A stretch of 64,000 nt of DNA, from NCBI GenBank assembly GCA_902615325.1, contig CACMOJ010000002.1, positions 1 to 64,000 of the forward strand. The letters are read 5' to 3'. Below the pieces are notes generated by a model. That model saw nothing but the letters and a program-made list of their open reading frames with translations. It was not told where the DNA came from and made no database searches. Each line of letters starts with the position of its first letter. Position 1 is the first letter of the stretch. A program made the position numbers and the translations under genes. Positions 44,809 through 54,740 of the stretch are shown piece after piece. Source of the stretch: an uncultured SAR116 cluster alpha proteobacterium (GTDB lineage: Bacteria; Pseudomonadota; Alphaproteobacteria; Puniceispirillales; Marisalimonadaceae).

Positions 44809-47436
44809 TTAATTTGATATTATCTCATTTATTTCTTTAATTTTAGTTAAAAATTGTTTTTTTAAATTTTCATTTTTTACAATAACTTCCTTAGGAGCTT
44901 TATCTAAAAAAGATTTATTGGATAACAAATTATCAATTTTTACTAAACCTTCTTCAGCTTTACTTCTCTGTTCAATCAGCAGTTTTATTTGATTTTCATC
45001 TAAAATATTAGATTTTTTTTTAATTCCTAAAATAAATTTTTCCGTTTGAATATAATTTAAATTGTCTTCAGGAAACTTGTTGTCACTTAAATAAATAATT
45101 TCTTTTAGTTTTCCAATATACTGAAGTAAAAATTCATTTTTTTTTACTAATTTGATATTTTTTAAGTAATTTGATTTGATATAAATATTTAAAGTATTTT
45201 TAAATGAAACTTTATTTTTAACTCTATAAACTCTTAATGCGATTATTATATCAATTAGTAACTCAATTGATAAATCTACAGTATCTAATTTAAACTTCTT
45301 TGGCCAACTTGAAGATATAAGCATTTCACTATCATTAAAAAATTTTAAATTCAACTCTTCTGTTAGATATGGCTTTATGGGATGCAATAGTTTTAAAACT
45401 GATTTCATTATAAATGAGGATACATATTTAACTTCATTTACATCATCTATTACTTTTGACCTAAATACTGGTTTTAAGAATTCTAAATACCAATCACAAA
45501 AATCTCCCCAAACAAATTTATAAACAGTATTAGAATACTCATTAAATTTGTAATTAAAAATAGCTTTATCTACATTGTCATATACATCAATAAGTTTGTT
45601 TAATATCCAAATGTTAATTGGTAATTTAACATCTTTAAGATCTAATTCCTTAAAGTTATAACAATCATTTAAATTCAAAAATTTACATGCATTAATTACT
45701 TTGGTTGAAAAATTTCTGTAGCCAATAATTCTTTCTTCGGATAACTTTATATCCCTACCTTGTGCAGCCATTGCGCAAAGTGTAAACCTTAAAGAGTCAG
45801 CACTATATTTTTCTAATAAATCTAGAGGGTCCATCACATTACCCTTTGACTTAGACATTTTTTGTCCTTTTTCATCTCTAACCAAAGCATGAATATAAAC
45901 TTCTTTAAAAGGAGATACACCTTTCATAAAATGAATACCCATCATCATCATTCTAGCTACCCAAAAAAATATTATATCAAATCCCGTTACCAAAACCTCT
46001 GATGGATAATATTTTTTCAATAAATCACTTTCCTCAGGCCAATTAAGTGTAGAAAATGGCCATAAAGCAGAAGAAAACCATGTATCTAAAACATCTTCAT
46101 CCTGTTTTAGTAAAACTTTTTTTCCATAGAATAAATCAGCAGATTTTTGTGCGTCTTTAGAATTTTCAGCAACAAATACTTTATTGTCTGGTCCATACCA
46201 AGCTGGTATCCTATGTCCCCACCAAAGTTGCCTAGATATACACCATGGCTGAATATTTTCCATCCAATCAAAAAAAGTGTTTTCCCAACTCTTAGGTACA
46301 AATTTAGTTTCACCAGACTTCACAGAATCTAAAGCAGGTTTTGCTAATGCTTCTGCGTTGACATACCATTGATCCATAAGCCAGGGCTCAATAATTGTTC
46401 CAGATCTGTCACCATGAGGAACAACATTATTGATTGTCTCTATCTTTTCAATTAAGTTATTTTGTTTTAATATTTCAATTATTTTTTCTCTTGCAACAAA
46501 TCTATCTATTCCTTCAAATTCAGGTGGAACATTTTTATTTAGACGTCCATTTTGGTCAAATATATTTATATTTTTTAAACCATGCCTTTTTCCTACCTCA
46601 AAGTCATTGAAGTCATGTGCAGGAGTAATTTTTACAGCACCAGTTCCTTTTTCAATTTCGGTAAAATCATCTGAAATTATAGGAATTTTTCTATTTGAAA
46701 TTGGTAAAATCAAATTTTTTCCAATAAATTGATTGTATCTTTCGTCATTGGGGTTAACGGCAACAGCAACATCCCCTAACATTGTCTCTGGCCTTGTGGT
46801 TGCAACAATTAAAAAATCTTTTCTATTTTCTAATGGATATTTTATATACCAGAATTGACTTTTCATTTCTCTTTGTTCTACTTCTAAATCAGAAATAGCT
46901 GTTAACAATTTTGTATCCCAATTTACTAACCTTTTATCTTTATAAATTAAACCTTCATTGAAAAGTTTTACAAAAACCTTTTTAACTGCAGATGACAAGC
47001 CATCATCCATAGTAAATCTTTCTTTATCCCAATCTGGAGAAGCTCCAAGTGCCCTAAGTTGATTAGTAATTTGTCCTCCAGAATGCTCTTTCCATTCCCA
47101 TACTTTCTTTAAAAACTTATCTCTACCAATATCTCTTCTATCAATCCCTTTTTCGTTTAATTGCCTTTCAACAACCATTTGAGTTGCAATACCAGCATGA
47201 TCTGTTCCTGGTTGCCATAGAACATCACGACCTTTCATACGAAAATATCTAATTAAAATGTCTTGAAGAGTAAAAGTTAATGCGTGTCCAATATGTAGTG
47301 AACCCGTAACATTAGGCGGAGGCATCATTATTGTATATGGTTCTTTCTTACTACTCACCTTTGCTTTGAAACAACCTTTTTTAGCCCAACGATCATACCA
47401 AAATTTTTCATAATCTTTATGATTAAATGTATCCAT
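44809..47436 (-). CDS. valS: Valine--tRNA ligase
   Basis: The 875-residue class I synthetase has HIGH as GSLHIGHAL, KMSKS as GQKMSKSKGNVMDP, the ARPETMLGDVAVAV-type editing domain (TTRPETMLGD), and the C-terminal coiled coil that marks ValRS. It charges tRNA-Val. It lies between a TolC-like gene upstream and the IlvD-family gene downstream on the same strand. Confidence 0.97.
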   Translation of the reverse strand: MDTFNHKDYEKFWYDRWAKKGCFKAKVSSKKEPYTIMMPPPNVTGSLHIGHALTFTLQDILIRYFRMKGRDVLWQPGTDHAGIATQMVVERQLNEKGIDRRDIGRDKFLKKVWEWKEHSGGQITNQLRALGASPDWDKERFTMDDGLSSAVKKVFVKLFNEGLIYKDKRLVNWDTKLLTAISDLEVEQREMKSQFWYIKYPLENRKDFLIVATTRPETMLGDVAVAVNPNDERYNQFIGKNLILPISNRKIPIISDDFTEIEKGTGAVKITPAHDFNDFEVGKRHGLKNINIFDQNGRLNKNVPPEFEGIDRFVAREKIIEILKQNNLIEKIETINNVVPHGDRSGTIIEPWLMDQWYVNAEALAKPALDSVKSGETKFVPKSWENTFFDWMENIQPWCISRQLWWGHRIPAWYGPDNKVFVAENSKDAQKSADLFYGKKVLLKQDEDVLDTWFSSALWPFSTLNWPEESDLLKKYYPSEVLVTGFDIIFFWVARMMMMGIHFMKGVSPFKEVYIHALVRDEKGQKMSKSKGNVMDPLDLLEKYSADSLRFTLCAMAAQGRDIKLSEERIIGYRNFSTKVINACKFLNLNDCYNFKELDLKDVKLPINIWILNKLIDVYDNVDKAIFNYKFNEYSNTVYKFVWGDFCDWYLEFLKPVFRSKVIDDVNEVKYVSSFIMKSVLKLLHPIKPYLTEELNLKFFNDSEMLISSSWPKKFKLDTVDLSIELLIDIIIALRVYRVKNKVSFKNTLNIYIKSNYLKNIKLVKKNEFLLQYIGKLKEIIYLSDNKFPEDNLNYIQTEKFILGIKKKSNILDENQIKLLIEQRSKAEEGLVKIDNLLSNKSFLDKAPKEVIVKNENLKKQFLTKIKEINEIISN

Positions 47437-47446
47437 TAAGTATTGC

Positions 47447-48736
47447 CTAAAAGTTATATTTTCCTATATCTATCAAAAGTTTGTACTTATTAAGCAATTG
47501 ATCTGATTTACTTTTTAATAATCGCACTTCTGCATTCATTACATCAACTTCTATATCTAACACATCTAATAAAGTTCTCAAGCCAAACTCCTCTTCTTTT
47601 TTTACACCATTTAAAGCTAACTTCGATGCATTATATTCTTTATCAGCAGCAACAACGCTGAAATCAGAATTTATATGATTATTAAATAAAGAAAGAGTTT
47701 TTAATTTGCTAACTCTAGTTAGCTCTTTTTCTTCTTCTAAAAGACTCTTATAATCATCATCTAAGCTTAATATTAATGATCTCTCAGATTTATTCCTTAA
47801 TAAAGTAGATTTAAACGTAAGTATTGTGCCATAGCTCGAATAATCATTAGCTGACGAGTTTGAATCTGACTCACTATTTTTTATATACAAATCTAAATCT
47901 AATGATGGATAACTACTTGATGATTGTTTGGCTTTTAAAAGCTGAGCATTTTTTTTCTTTAACATAATATTTAAAATTCTTAAGTTAGAATTTAAAGATA
48001 ACCTTTCTGCCTTTTTAACTGATTTAGGAAGAGAAAAATTAAATTCAGGAAATTTTAATTGTCTAATATTGAAATCATCACCAATTAGACTTTTAAATTC
48101 GTTGATATAGTTTATTTGTTCAGTCTTACTCGTAGCTAACTCATACTCAGATCGTGCAAGTCTTGCCTCAGCCTCTGATACTATTGTTGGAGTAATTGTT
48201 CCAGCAGAAAGCTTTAATTTTGATGCTTTAACTGCAGTCTTAAACCTTCTTACATTAGAAATTCTTAGATCCAAAATTTTATTTGAGTTATAAACATTAA
48301 GATAACTCGTTAATGTATTAATAAATAAATCTTGTTTAGCTAAAAGAAGATTATTAGAAGCAATTTTTTTATTATTCAAAGCAATTTCTACGCTTTTATC
48401 AGTATAGCCAAAATCAATTAAAGTTTTATCTAAACTTATTGTGTTTACAGTTGTTCTTTGGTCTACATAATCACCAATATGATCTGATTTTTTATTATCT
48501 AATGTAAATGAACTAGTAAAATCAAAACTCCAATCTTTATTTGAATAAGAATTCTTTATCAAATTAGTTTTAGAATTTAATAAAAATTCATGTTTTTTAA
48601 TAATGTTACTATTTGTAATTGATTTCTTATATGCATTTATAAAGAGAAAATGTTCATCAGCTTTTATCTTAAAGCTAATGCATATTGCTAAATTAATAAA
48701 AATAAATATAAATGAAGATGTTAATTTTATTTGCAT
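47447..48736 (-). CDS. TolC-family outer membrane efflux protein
   Basis: The 429-residue protein has a signal peptide of about 26 residues (SFKIKA/D) and two outer-membrane efflux repeats with long coiled-coil helices. The segment LSAGTITPTIVSEAEARLARSEYELATSKTE and, later, FGLRTLLDVLDIEVDVMNAEVRLLKSK are the mirrored TolC helices. It would be the outer channel of a type I secretion or RND export system. A PCMT-family gene directly upstream is the usual neighbour in alphaproteobacteria. Confidence 0.88.
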   Translation of the reverse strand: MQIKLTSSFIFIFINLAICISFKIKADEHFLFINAYKKSITNSNIIKKHEFLLNSKTNLIKNSYSNKDWSFDFTSSFTLDNKKSDHIGDYVDQRTTVNTISLDKTLIDFGYTDKSVEIALNNKKIASNNLLLAKQDLFINTLTSYLNVYNSNKILDLRISNVRRFKTAVKASKLKLSAGTITPTIVSEAEARLARSEYELATSKTEQINYINEFKSLIGDDFNIRQLKFPEFNFSLPKSVKKAERLSLNSNLRILNIMLKKKNAQLLKAKQSSSSYPSLDLDLYIKNSESDSNSSANDYSSYGTILTFKSTLLRNKSERSLILSLDDDYKSLLEEEKELTRVSKLKTLSLFNNHINSDFSVVAADKEYNASKLALNGVKKEEEFGLRTLLDVLDIEVDVMNAEVRLLKSKSDQLLNKYKLLIDIGKYNF

Positions 48737-48741
48737 ATAAA

Positions 48742-49395
48742 TTAGAAATTAAACTTTTTTGTTTGTTTGAAACCATCAAAAACTGGTATGTAGGCATCAA
48801 ATAAATAGTTTTTTGTAAATTCTTTGCCATGTCTCTGGTATAAGTTTGCTTTTCCAACGTGACCTTCTTTAATTTCAACAGCAACTAGTTTTCCATTTTC
48901 AGAAAGTTGATTTAAAATTTCAATAGGAACAAAATTTACACCACCCTCAATAAAAATACAATCATATGGCAGTTGATCAGAATATCCATTTTCTATTTTA
49001 CTTTTTATAAAAACAACATTATTTACTTCAAGCTTAGTTAAAACTTCTGACGAAAACTCATAAAAACTTTTAATGGATTCAATGCCAATAACAGTATTAC
49101 ATAAATAAGATAAAATTACAGAATTATATCCAACTCCACTTCCTATAGATAATACTGTATCACTCTTATCAATGTTAAGGCTTTGAATTAAACGGGCATT
49201 AATCATAGGATTAAGCAAAAATCTATTTTTTGTAAGATCAATATTTATATCCAGGTAACAATAATTAATATTTTTTTTATTCACAAATATTTCTCTAGGT
49301 ACTCTCTGAAAAGCATCTATTAGATCAATATCGACTATCTTGTTTGGTTTTAACTGACAATCAACCATATTTTTTCTTAAAAAATTAAAATCCAT
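48742..49395 (-). CDS. PCMT-family methyltransferase next to tolC
   Basis: The 217-residue protein belongs to the protein-L-isoaspartate methyltransferase family by MVDCQLKPNKI...DAFQRVPREIFV, the SAM motif TVLSIGSGVGYNSVILSYL and the later DCIFIEGGV. It is the second family member here and is the one usually coupled to tolC (five-base gap). Whether it repairs isoaspartate or modifies something else is unknown, so I give no symbol. Confidence 0.82.
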   Translation of the reverse strand: MDFNFLRKNMVDCQLKPNKIVDIDLIDAFQRVPREIFVNKKNINYCYLDINIDLTKNRFLLNPMINARLIQSLNIDKSDTVLSIGSGVGYNSVILSYLCNTVIGIESIKSFYEFSSEVLTKLEVNNVVFIKSKIENGYSDQLPYDCIFIEGGVNFVPIEILNQLSENGKLVAVEIKEGHVGKANLYQRHGKEFTKNYLFDAYIPVFDGFKQTKKFNF

Positions 49396-49523
49396 AATAA
49401 TCCTTAACGATTTAATTAATTTTTATAACAAAAATATAATGATTTAAAGTCTTTATTTATAAACGCCTTTTTATTAAAAAGACATTCTTGTTAATTATAA
49501 GGAATTGTTTTATAAGATTGTAT

Positions 49524-49597
49524 GGCCCGATGGCAGAGTGGTGATGCAGCGGCCTGCAAAGCCGTTAACAGCGGTTCGATTCCGCTTCGGGCCTCCA
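49524..49597 (+). tRNA. tRNA-Cys (GCA)
   Basis: A 74-base cloverleaf with encoded CCA. The acceptor stem pairs GGCCCGA with TCGGGCC, the anticodon is GCA in CTGCAAA, and the T arm is GCGGTTCGATTCCGC. A promoter-like TTGTTA-N16-TTATAA lies just before it. The selD-fusion gene starts eight bases later, so they may share a transcript. Confidence 0.97.
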
Positions 49598-49605
49598 AAT
49601 GTAAA

Positions 49606-51711
49606 ATGAATAACAGTTCAAAAAAACAAATTGAAAAAGACTTAGTACTTATTGGAGGTGGGCATTCTCACTTAGATGTTTTAAAATCATTTATAATGAA
49701 TAAAATTGATGGATTAAGAGTCACTTTAATTTCAGATGTATATGAAACACCCTATTCTGGAATGTTACCTGGCTTTATTGAAAATGATTATTCTTTAGAT
49801 GACATTCAAATTGATTTATACAAGATTTGTTATCATGGAAATTTTAGATTTATTAATTGTAAAGTGAATAAAATTGATGGTATTAAAAATCTAATATATT
49901 TTAAAAATAGACCACCTTTAAGTTTTGACTACTTGTCAATAAATATTGGCATTAACAATGATACAAAAACAATAAAAAATGCTGATAAATATGCTTTAAA
50001 ATTAAAACCAATATCTAAAATAAATTATAATGAAATCATTAATAATTTAGAAGGCAAGAAGGTAGGTGTAATTGGATCGGGACCAGCTGGAGTAGAAGTT
50101 AGTCTAGCATTGAAAAAAAGATATAATGAAATTGATATCTTTTTATTTACTGGGAAAAGTGGATTGCTTAGCAATTATTCAAATTCTAGCAAAAATTCAA
50201 TTTTAAAAAACCTTACAGACGCTAATATTAATGTAATATTCAAAGATAAGGTATCAGAGGTAAGTAAAAATAAAATTGTTACCAAATCATCTAAGGTTTA
50301 TTTAATTGACAAAGCAATTTTGTCAACAAATGGAGTTCCTCCAAAATGGTTAAAAAAAACTAACTTAGTATTATCTCGTGAAGGTTTTATACAAACAAAC
50401 AATAAACTTCAAACAAATTTTAATCATATATTTGCATCTGGTGATATTATTAATTTTTCAGATAAAAATTTAACAAAATCAGGTGTTTATGCCGTAAAAT
50501 CTGGATTAGTTTTAAAAAAAAATATTAGAAATATCATCCTTAACAAACCATTAGTTAATTACCACCCTCAAAAATATTATTTATCAATAATTGGTTTATC
50601 AAACGGAAAAGCTTTAGCTTACAAATATAACTTATATTTTACATCAAAATTAATTTTAAATTTGAAGAAATATATTGATTTAAGATTTATAAATAAATTT
50701 AAATTATATGATAAAATGGATTACAAAAATAATACCATGGATTGTAAAGGTTGTGCTTCAAAAATAGATTTGACTACTTTGAAATCTTCACTGCCTAGAG
50801 ATATAATTAAATCCTCAGAAGATGCCACTCAAATTACTAAAGGAAGTTCATATGTTAATTCAATAGATATGATAACATCTATTGTTACAGACCCTTTCCT
50901 TCTTGGTAAAATATCAGCCAATCATGCGTTAAGTGATATTTATGCAAGTTTTGCAAAACCTTTGTCGGCATTAATGATTTTACAACTTCCAAAATCCTCA
51001 CAAAGTATTCATTCTAATGATTTAATACAAATTCAAGAAGGAGCAAAATTAGTTTTAAATGAAAATGCATGCATATTATCTGGAGGACACACAATGATCG
51101 GACAAGACGAAAGTCCAGTGATAGGATTTTCAATAGTTGGCAAGACATTTAAAAGATTAAATAAAAAAATTAGTAATCATGATGTGGTAATATTGACAGA
51201 GAAACTAGGAACGGGAATAATTTTTGCTGGCGTTAACTCAAACGCAATTAGTAGTAAATATATTAAGGATGTTAGCTACCAATTAGAAAACGGAAACATA
51301 AAGTTAGGAAAAATATTAAATCAAATCAATCCTTTAGAAGCTACAGATATTACTGGTTATGGTTTAGGAAATCATTTAGTTAATTTAATAAACAGAAATA
51401 AAAATATCAAAGGTATTACCATTTTTAAAGATAAAATTAAATTATTTGAAGGTGTAAATGAGTGTCTACAAAAAAATGTAAATTCTTCATTTTATGAACA
51501 AAATTTTAATTATGGAAAAAATAAAGTTTTATTTAATAAAAATGACTTGATAAATAAAATATTTTTTGATCCACAAACTGTAGGTGGTATAGCATTTATA
51601 ATTCCTCAAAAAAATTATTTAAAAATAAAAAATATTTTAGAAAAAAATGAGATTATATTTAGTAAAATTGGTTATATAGACAATTCACATAGTCATTTAA
51701 GAGTAATTTAA
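49606..51711 (+). CDS. selD: Selenide, water dikinase SelD fused to an NDH-2-like flavoprotein domain
   Basis: The 701-residue protein has an N-terminal pyridine-nucleotide-disulfide oxidoreductase domain (about residues 1-340) with DLVLIGGGHSHLDVL and a second dinucleotide motif VGVIGSGPAGVEVSLAL, then SelD from about residue 375. The SelD active site reads DCKGCASKI: the essential Cys (C383) and Lys (K386) are kept, while the second Cys of E. coli GCGCKI is Ser. The product is selenophosphate. The track start at 49522 reads through tRNA-Cys; the ATG at 49606 is right. The stop overlaps mnmH by one base. Confidence 0.92.
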   Translation: MNNSSKKQIEKDLVLIGGGHSHLDVLKSFIMNKIDGLRVTLISDVYETPYSGMLPGFIENDYSLDDIQIDLYKICYHGNFRFINCKVNKIDGIKNLIYFKNRPPLSFDYLSINIGINNDTKTIKNADKYALKLKPISKINYNEIINNLEGKKVGVIGSGPAGVEVSLALKKRYNEIDIFLFTGKSGLLSNYSNSSKNSILKNLTDANINVIFKDKVSEVSKNKIVTKSSKVYLIDKAILSTNGVPPKWLKKTNLVLSREGFIQTNNKLQTNFNHIFASGDIINFSDKNLTKSGVYAVKSGLVLKKNIRNIILNKPLVNYHPQKYYLSIIGLSNGKALAYKYNLYFTSKLILNLKKYIDLRFINKFKLYDKMDYKNNTMDCKGCASKIDLTTLKSSLPRDIIKSSEDATQITKGSSYVNSIDMITSIVTDPFLLGKISANHALSDIYASFAKPLSALMILQLPKSSQSIHSNDLIQIQEGAKLVLNENACILSGGHTMIGQDESPVIGFSIVGKTFKRLNKKISNHDVVILTEKLGTGIIFAGVNSNAISSKYIKDVSYQLENGNIKLGKILNQINPLEATDITGYGLGNHLVNLINRNKNIKGITIFKDKIKLFEGVNECLQKNVNSSFYEQNFNYGKNKVLFNKNDLINKIFFDPQTVGGIAFIIPQKNYLKIKNILEKNEIIFSKIGYIDNSHSHLRVI

Positions 51712-52751
51712 TGAATACAATTTCAACTACCAAAATTTGGGATGATAAAAAATATGATACAATAATTGATGTTAGATCTCCATCTGAATTTAATGAAGAT
51801 CACATTCCAGGCTCTATAAACCTTCCAGTTTTAGATGATGAGGAAAGAAAAAAAATTGGAATTATTTATAAAAAAAAATCTACTTTTGAGGCAAAAGTTT
51901 TGGGATCTTCATATGTTGCTAAAAATATTTCAGAATATTTAATAAAAAAACTTAAAAATAAAAATGGAGCATGGAAGCCATTAGTTTATTGCTGGCGTGG
52001 TGGACAAAGATCTAGAGCATTATGCCTAATTATGCAAGAAATAGGATGGCGTGTAAATCAATTAGAAGGAGGATACAAATACTACAGGAACGATATCACA
52101 AAAAAATTGCAAATATTATCTCCAAAGTTAAAGATTATTTTAATATCAGGAAAAACCGGAACAGGTAAAACTAAATTATTAAATGAAATAAAATTAAATA
52201 ATGGACAAATTATAGACTTAGAAGGTATTGCTTGTCATAAAGGCTCCTTATTGGGTAAAGATTTAAATAATAGCCAACCGTCTCAAAAACTTTTTGAAAG
52301 TTTGTTATATGATGCTTTAAAAAATATAAATTTAAGTAAAAATATTTACTTAGAAGCTGAAAGTAGCAAAATTGGAAATTTACATATACCTCAACCTTTA
52401 TGGAAAAAAATGTTAAGTTCAAAAAAAATAAATGTTGAAACTACTTTTGAAAGTAGAGTTAGATTTTTATTAAATGATTATAAATACGCTCAGCTAGATA
52501 ATAATTTTTTTAAGCCTTTGATAAATGGATTAAAAAGACGATTATCAAAAAAAATAATTGCTGACTGGCAGCAACATATAAAAAATAAAGATTGGAAACA
52601 ATTGACTGAAAGTTTGCTGGTAAATCATTATGATCCTTCATATATTTCAAATTATAAAAAGAAAAATCAAAAAATTATTAAAAATTTTACCATTAATAAA
52701 GTAACTAAAACTGAATTAAATTCATTAGCAAATAAAATATTAAATCTATAA
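51711..52751 (+). CDS. mnmH: tRNA 2-selenouridine synthase MnmH
   Basis: The 346-residue protein has an N-terminal rhodanese domain with the catalytic VYCWRGGQRSRAL (C94) and a C-terminal P-loop domain with ISGKTGTGKTKLL. It replaces sulfur by selenium in the wobble 2-thiouridine of tRNA-Lys, Glu and Gln, using selenophosphate. Start and selD stop overlap (TAATG), so donor and user are made together. No selA or selB is here, so selenium use may be limited to tRNA. Confidence 0.94.
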   Translation: MNTISTTKIWDDKKYDTIIDVRSPSEFNEDHIPGSINLPVLDDEERKKIGIIYKKKSTFEAKVLGSSYVAKNISEYLIKKLKNKNGAWKPLVYCWRGGQRSRALCLIMQEIGWRVNQLEGGYKYYRNDITKKLQILSPKLKIILISGKTGTGKTKLLNEIKLNNGQIIDLEGIACHKGSLLGKDLNNSQPSQKLFESLLYDALKNINLSKNIYLEAESSKIGNLHIPQPLWKKMLSSKKINVETTFESRVRFLLNDYKYAQLDNNFFKPLINGLKRRLSKKIIADWQQHIKNKDWKQLTESLLVNHYDPSYISNYKKKNQKIIKNFTINKVTKTELNSLANKILNL

Positions 52752-52798
52752 ATTTTTTATATACATATTTATATTTTTGTGTATTTTAAAAATGCAGT

Positions 52799-52873
52799 TC
52801 CTCGGTAGCTCAGTGGTAGAGCAATCGGCTGTTAACCGATCGGTCGGGGGTTCGAATCCCTCCCGGGGAGCCA
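52799..52873 (+). tRNA. tRNA-Asn (GTT)
   Basis: A 75-base cloverleaf with encoded CCA. The acceptor pairs TCCTCGG with CCGGGGA, the anticodon is GTT in CTGTTAA, and the T arm is GGGGGTTCGAATCCCTC. It lies 47 bases after mnmH and 21 bases before cysK on the same strand. Confidence 0.97.
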
Positions 52874-52894
52874 TAAATTTTATTTTATTTTTAA

Positions 52895-53896
52895 ATGAAT
52901 ATTAATAACAATTTTGTAGAAGCTATTGGCAACACACCACTTATAAAGCTTGTTTATCCAAGTAAAATCACTGGATGTAATATTTATGGAAAAGCAGAGT
53001 TCCTTAATCCTGGAGGATCTATAAAAGATAGAGCAGCAAAAGCCATTATTCTAGATGCTATTAAAGATGGTAAACTTAAAGATGGTGGGACAATAATCGA
53101 GGGAACAGCAGGAAACACTGGCATTGGCCTTGGCTTAGTTGGGAATTCAATGGGTTTTAAAACAATTATTGTAATGCCTGAAACTCAAAGCCAAGAGAAA
53201 AAAGACGCATTAAATCTAATTGGTTGCGAATTGAAACTAGTGCCTGCATTACCATATTCAAACCCTGGCAATTATATCCGTCAATCAGAAAGTTTAGCAA
53301 ATGAACTTAATAAATCTGAACGAAATGGTGTTTTGTGGGCAAACCAATTTGATAATGTTTCAAACATGAATGGACATTTTAATACGACTGGGCCAGAAAT
53401 TTGGTCTCAACTTGATGGAAAAGTTGATGGTTTTACATGTGCTGTGGGGACTGGTGGTACTTTAGCCGGAGTAAGTAAATACTTAAAAGAAAAAAAGGAA
53501 GATATTAGAATATTTTTATCAGATCCTTATGGTTCTGCCCTATATAATTATTACAAAATAGATGAACTTAAAGCAGAAGGTAATTCCATTACTGAAGGAA
53601 TTGGTCAAGGTAGAATTACAGAAAATTTAAAACACCTTGTTGTTGATGATGCTGTTAGAATTAACGATGAAGAAGCTTTAAAAATGATTTTTAAACTGCT
53701 TAAAGAAGAAGGTTTGTTTTTAGGTGGATCAAGCGGCATTAATGTATGCGGTGCTATAAAAATGGCCAAAAAACTTGGTCCTGGTCATAATGTTGTTACA
53801 ATTCTATGTGATTCAGGCCAAAGGTATCAATCAAAAATATGGAATAAGGGATTTTTAAAATCAAAAGGCTTACCTTTTCCAAGTTGGATGGAGTAA
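52895..53896 (+). CDS. cysK: Cysteine synthase (O-acetylserine sulfhydrylase family)
   Basis: The 333-residue PLP enzyme makes cysteine from O-acetylserine and sulfide. The PLP lysine is in GGSIKDRAAK (K44), the substrate loop is EGTAGNTGIGL, and the phosphate-binding region is VGTGGTLAGVSKYLKE. TAGNTG instead of TSGNTG resembles the cystathionine-beta-synthase-like branch, so donor specificity could differ. It is directly followed by the sulfurtransferase gene, one base away. Confidence 0.88.
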   Translation: MNINNNFVEAIGNTPLIKLVYPSKITGCNIYGKAEFLNPGGSIKDRAAKAIILDAIKDGKLKDGGTIIEGTAGNTGIGLGLVGNSMGFKTIIVMPETQSQEKKDALNLIGCELKLVPALPYSNPGNYIRQSESLANELNKSERNGVLWANQFDNVSNMNGHFNTTGPEIWSQLDGKVDGFTCAVGTGGTLAGVSKYLKEKKEDIRIFLSDPYGSALYNYYKIDELKAEGNSITEGIGQGRITENLKHLVVDDAVRINDEEALKMIFKLLKEEGLFLGGSSGINVCGAIKMAKKLGPGHNVVTILCDSGQRYQSKIWNKGFLKSKGLPFPSWME

Positions 53897-53897
53897 A

Positions 53898-54740
53898 ATG
53901 AAAGAAATTTTTTTATCAGCTAAAGAAGTTAATGAATTAAAACATTCAAAACAAAATATTATCATCTTTGATTCGTCATATTTTTTGCCAAATACAGGTA
54001 TTAATGCAATTCATGAGTATAACAACGAACATATTAAAGATGCAGTTTTTTTTGATATTGATAAAATTTCAGATCCAAATAATGATCTTCCACATATGTT
54101 TCCAACTAAAGATGTTTTTGAAAAACACATGCAAAAACTGGGATTAAGCAATAATCATATTGTAGTTATATATGATAATTCTCCCCTATTATCATCGGCT
54201 AGATGTTGGTTTTTATTAAGATATTTTGGGCATAAAGAAATCTTTATTTTATCAGGTGGGATTAAGTCATGGAAAGAAAATGGTTTTATAACTACTAATG
54301 AAGTGTCAAACATGTCTTTAGGGGATTTTAAAGCAACTGAAGAAAATAAAAACTTACTCATTAAAATTGAAGAAATGAAAGATATTTCTGATAATAAATC
54401 ATTTCCAATAATTGACGCAAGATCATTTGAAAGATTTTCTGGTAGTGGTAAAGAACCTAGACCAAATTTAGAATCAGGACATATCCCCAATTCTTTAAAT
54501 CTTCCAGCATCTAAATTATTAGATAAAAGTGGTAATTTAATTTCTAAATCTGATTTTAAAAATTTAATTAATGATTTAAATTTAAGTGAAAATGAAAAAG
54601 TTATAACTACATGTGGATCTGGAGTATCTGCGTGTGTAATAGCATTATCTTATTACAGAATAGGAAATGAGGATATTCCAGTTTATGACGGCTCTTGGTC
54701 TGAATGGGCTTCTAAAAACATGAAAATCAATAAGCTTTAG
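53898..54740 (+). CDS. sseA: 3-mercaptopyruvate sulfurtransferase / rhodanese
   Basis: The 280-residue protein has two rhodanese domains. The second carries the active loop [11 protein letters not shown] (C239); CGSGV is the mercaptopyruvate type rather than thiosulfate type. The preceding [23 protein letters not shown] is a standard family block. It transfers sulfane sulfur and follows cysK, linking cysteine formation and breakdown. Its last four bases overlap aapP. Confidence 0.92.
   Translation: MKEIFLSAKEVNELKHSKQNIIIFDSSYFLPNTGINAIHEYNNEHIKDAVFFDIDKISDPNNDLPHMFPTKDVFEKHMQKLGLSNNHIVVIYDNSPLLSSARCWFLLRYFGHKEIFILSGGIKSWKENGFITTNEVSNMSLGDFKATEENKNLLIKIEEMKDISDNKSFPIIDARSFERFSGSGKEPRPNLESGHIPNSLNLPASKLLDKSGNLISKSDFKNLINDLNLSENEKVITTCGSGVSACVIALSYYRIGNEDIPVYDGSWSEWASKNMKINKL

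Noticed and set aside
49522-49605. N-terminal extension of the SelD fusion in the ORF track
   Set aside because: These 28 codons are translated from tRNA-Cys. The true start is ATG 49606, where the flavoprotein domain begins.
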